From positions 1 through 8,154 of the forward strand of contig CAKZLA010000382.1 of NCBI GenBank assembly GCA_937124525.1: a stretch of 8,154 bases of DNA. The letters run 5' to 3'. The DNA comes from an uncultured Desulfobacterium sp. Lineage in GTDB: Bacteria; Desulfobacterota; Desulfobacteria; Desulfobacterales; Desulfobacteraceae. Under the pieces are notes generated by a model that was given only the letters and a program-made list of their open reading frames with translations, searched no databases and had not been told where the DNA came from. The number at the start of each line of letters is the position of its first letter. Within the stretch, counting starts at the first letter, position 1. A program made the translations under genes and the position numbers. Shown piece after piece: positions 6,830 to 8,154 of the stretch.

Positions 6830-8086
6830 TTATTTTTCTGATTCAAATATGGCAGCTGCACCCATACCTGTACCAATACACATAGAAATGATACCTAATT
6901 GTTTTTTTTATCTTTATAGTTCATAGAGAAGTGTTGATAGTTATCTACATCCAGTTGATCCTAATGGATGTCCTAACGCAATTGCACCACCTTTAGGGTT
7001 AACTTTATTCATATCAATTCCAAGTTTCTATATACAATAAAGACACTATGATGCAAATGCTTCATTTATTTCAAAAATATCAATTTAATTCATTGATAAT
7101 TTTAACCTTTAAAGTAATTTTGGTATAGCAAAAGCTGGTCCTATACCCATTATTTCTGGTGGTACTCCTGCCACTGTATGACCAATAATTTTTCCTAATA
7201 TATTTAAACCTAATAATTTTGCTGTTTTTCTTTTCATTAAAATACAAGCACTGGCACCATCTGTTACTTATGAAGAATTTCCACCAGTTGATAAACCATC
7301 CCTTTTAAAAGATGGTTTTAATTTTCCTAGATTTTCTTTTGTTACATTATATCTTATACCATTATCTTTATCTATTATAGTTTCTTTGATTTATCCTGTT
7401 TTTGGATCTTTTAACATTGCTTTAATTGGTACAATTTCTTTATCAAAAAAACCATTCTATTAAGCTTTCTAAGCCTTTTGATAACTATTGACAGCAAAAG
7501 TATCTAAATCTGATCTTTTTTATTAAAATTTTTCAGAAAGAATTTCAGAAGTCATCCCCATTGGAATTAAAGAATTTGATACTTTTTCATTATCTAAAAA
7601 TTCTGATGAGATTTCATCTGGATTTATTAAAGTTGACATATCTGTTTAAGTCATTGATTCTACACCAGCAGCTATACCAATAGAGATAATTCCTGATTTT
7701 ATTTTTGATGAAATAACAGAAATTGCTTCTAAACCACTAGAACATAATCAATTAACAGTCATTAATGTTGTTTCTATTGGTAAACCTGCCATGATTAAAG
7801 CACCTCAAAATATAAAAGCACCAGAACCAGGTAACAAAACATTCCCAATAACAACCTCTTCTATTAAGTTTTTTTCTATTTTTGTCTCATTTAAAACTCC
7901 TTTAACTACTTCAGATAATAATTACTCAGGTTTTAATTAAGCTAAAGGTCCTCTTTTAGCTTTTGTTTAAGCAGTCCTTAAAGCAGATACTACAACAATA
8001 TCATTATCATCTTTTACTCCAATCTAACCAAACTAATTAAAATTATCATTTTCAATTGTTTTTTTTATTTTTTAAATTTTATCCAT
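6830..8086 (-). CDS. 3-ketoacyl-CoA thiolase (acetyl-CoA C-acyltransferase), ACAA1/peroxisomal type
   Basis: Cleaves 3-ketoacyl-CoA with CoA to acetyl-CoA and a shortened acyl-CoA, the last step of beta-oxidation. The 418 codons compare with 424 in human ACAA1, aligned from memory. Motifs: DDNDIVVVSALRTA; VN-x-LCSSGLEA with nucleophile Cys115; GVESMT; MGMTSE; NSSQVTDGA; GVPPEIMGIGPAFAIP; NEAFASQ; GGAIALGHP with His373; and SMCIGTGMGAAAIFE with Cys403. About 21 Gln are TAA/TAG, including conserved ones at codons 273 (NSSQ), 347 (FASQ) and 382 (CRQ). Two TGAs, codons 94 (7807-7805) and 113 (7750-7748), lie where thiolases have Arg. The other nine Arg are AGA/AGG, with no CGN. Tandem TAA TAA falls at the family C-terminus; reading through would add about 19 unlikely residues to a TGA. 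The start at 8086 gives a 28-residue leader with no clear PTS2. No intron is needed. Confidence 0.92.
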
Positions 8087-8118
8087 TATAATTTTCAAAT
8101 AAAATTAAATTTTTTTTA
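8087..8118. promoter_or_regulatory. 32-bp subtelomeric spacer / thiolase upstream region
   Basis: This A/T-only stretch, apart from a single C and a G near its ends, is all that separates the thiolase ATG from the telomere repeats. Since the gene is transcribed away from the chromosome end, its promoter and 5' UTR must fit here or extend into the telomere, unless the true start is farther inside. Confidence 0.5.
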
Positions 8119-8154
8119 GGGTTGGGGTTTGGGGTTTGGGGTTTGGGGTTTGGG
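8119..8154 (+). repeat. Telomere repeats, (GGGGTTT)n
   Basis: The window ends in GGGTT followed by four GGGGTTT units and a partial GGG. The G-rich strand runs toward the right end, as at a real 3' chromosome terminus. The 7-base G4T3 unit is ciliate-like but differs from the well-known G4T2 of Tetrahymena and G4T4 of hypotrichs. The first unit is an imperfect GGGTT, which may mark the addition point. Confidence 0.93.

Noticed and set aside
6402..6840. Long alternative plus-strand frame through the second half of the 5975 gene
   Set aside because: Free of TGA but with shadow-like composition, and it continues without a break into the antisense of the thiolase; the chosen frame is more protein-like and starts with an ATG.

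Overview
This window is two unrelated pieces of DNA joined at about 4862-4880. The left part has balanced base composition, compact genes, Shine-Dalgarno sites and the standard code. It reads as a Gram-negative, probably Desulfobacterota (Desulfobacter-like), chromosome; that placement is from general resemblance, not an alignment. The right part is extremely AT-rich and is ciliate macronuclear DNA. TAA and TAG occur in frame where conserved proteins have glutamine, and the window ends in a G4T3 telomere in the correct orientation for a right chromosome end.

Left part (1 to ~4870): tatA (Tat protein export), then a nitrogen-signalling cluster on the + strand. This is glnD (PII uridylyl-transferase/removing enzyme), glnB (PII) and glnA (glutamine synthetase type I). 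GlnD modifies Tyr51 of PII according to glutamine level, and PII signals to glutamine synthesis and transcription. GlnA is cut at about residue 242 by the junction. The gaps before glnD, glnB and glnA hold inverted or direct repeats that look regulatory. The glnA leader can form two mutually exclusive long-range pairings.

Right part (~4870 to 8154): four tightly packed genes read with a ciliate code. These are a minus-strand unknown gene cut by the junction, a minus-strand acyl-carrier-protein-like gene, a plus-strand unknown gene of about 278 codons, and a minus-strand peroxisomal-type 3-ketoacyl-CoA thiolase. The thiolase start lies only 32 bp from the telomere. The plus-strand gene and the thiolase converge with 12 bp between their tandem stops.

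The most interesting signal is the genetic code. TAA/TAG clearly read as Gln inside genes. In-frame TGA also appears as a sense codon about nine times. Both thiolase TGAs fall exactly where thiolases carry near-invariant arginines (the Arg of the AR/ECR segment and the Arg of VNR-x-C), so UGA may mean Arg rather than the known ciliate reassignments to Trp or Cys. All three complete genes end in tandem TAA-TAA or TAA-TAG at the expected protein end. Termination therefore seems to depend on position, as known in Condylostoma. The bacterium-ciliate join itself is most simply an amplification or assembly chimera from a mixed sample (for example a ciliate and an associated bacterium), not integration.
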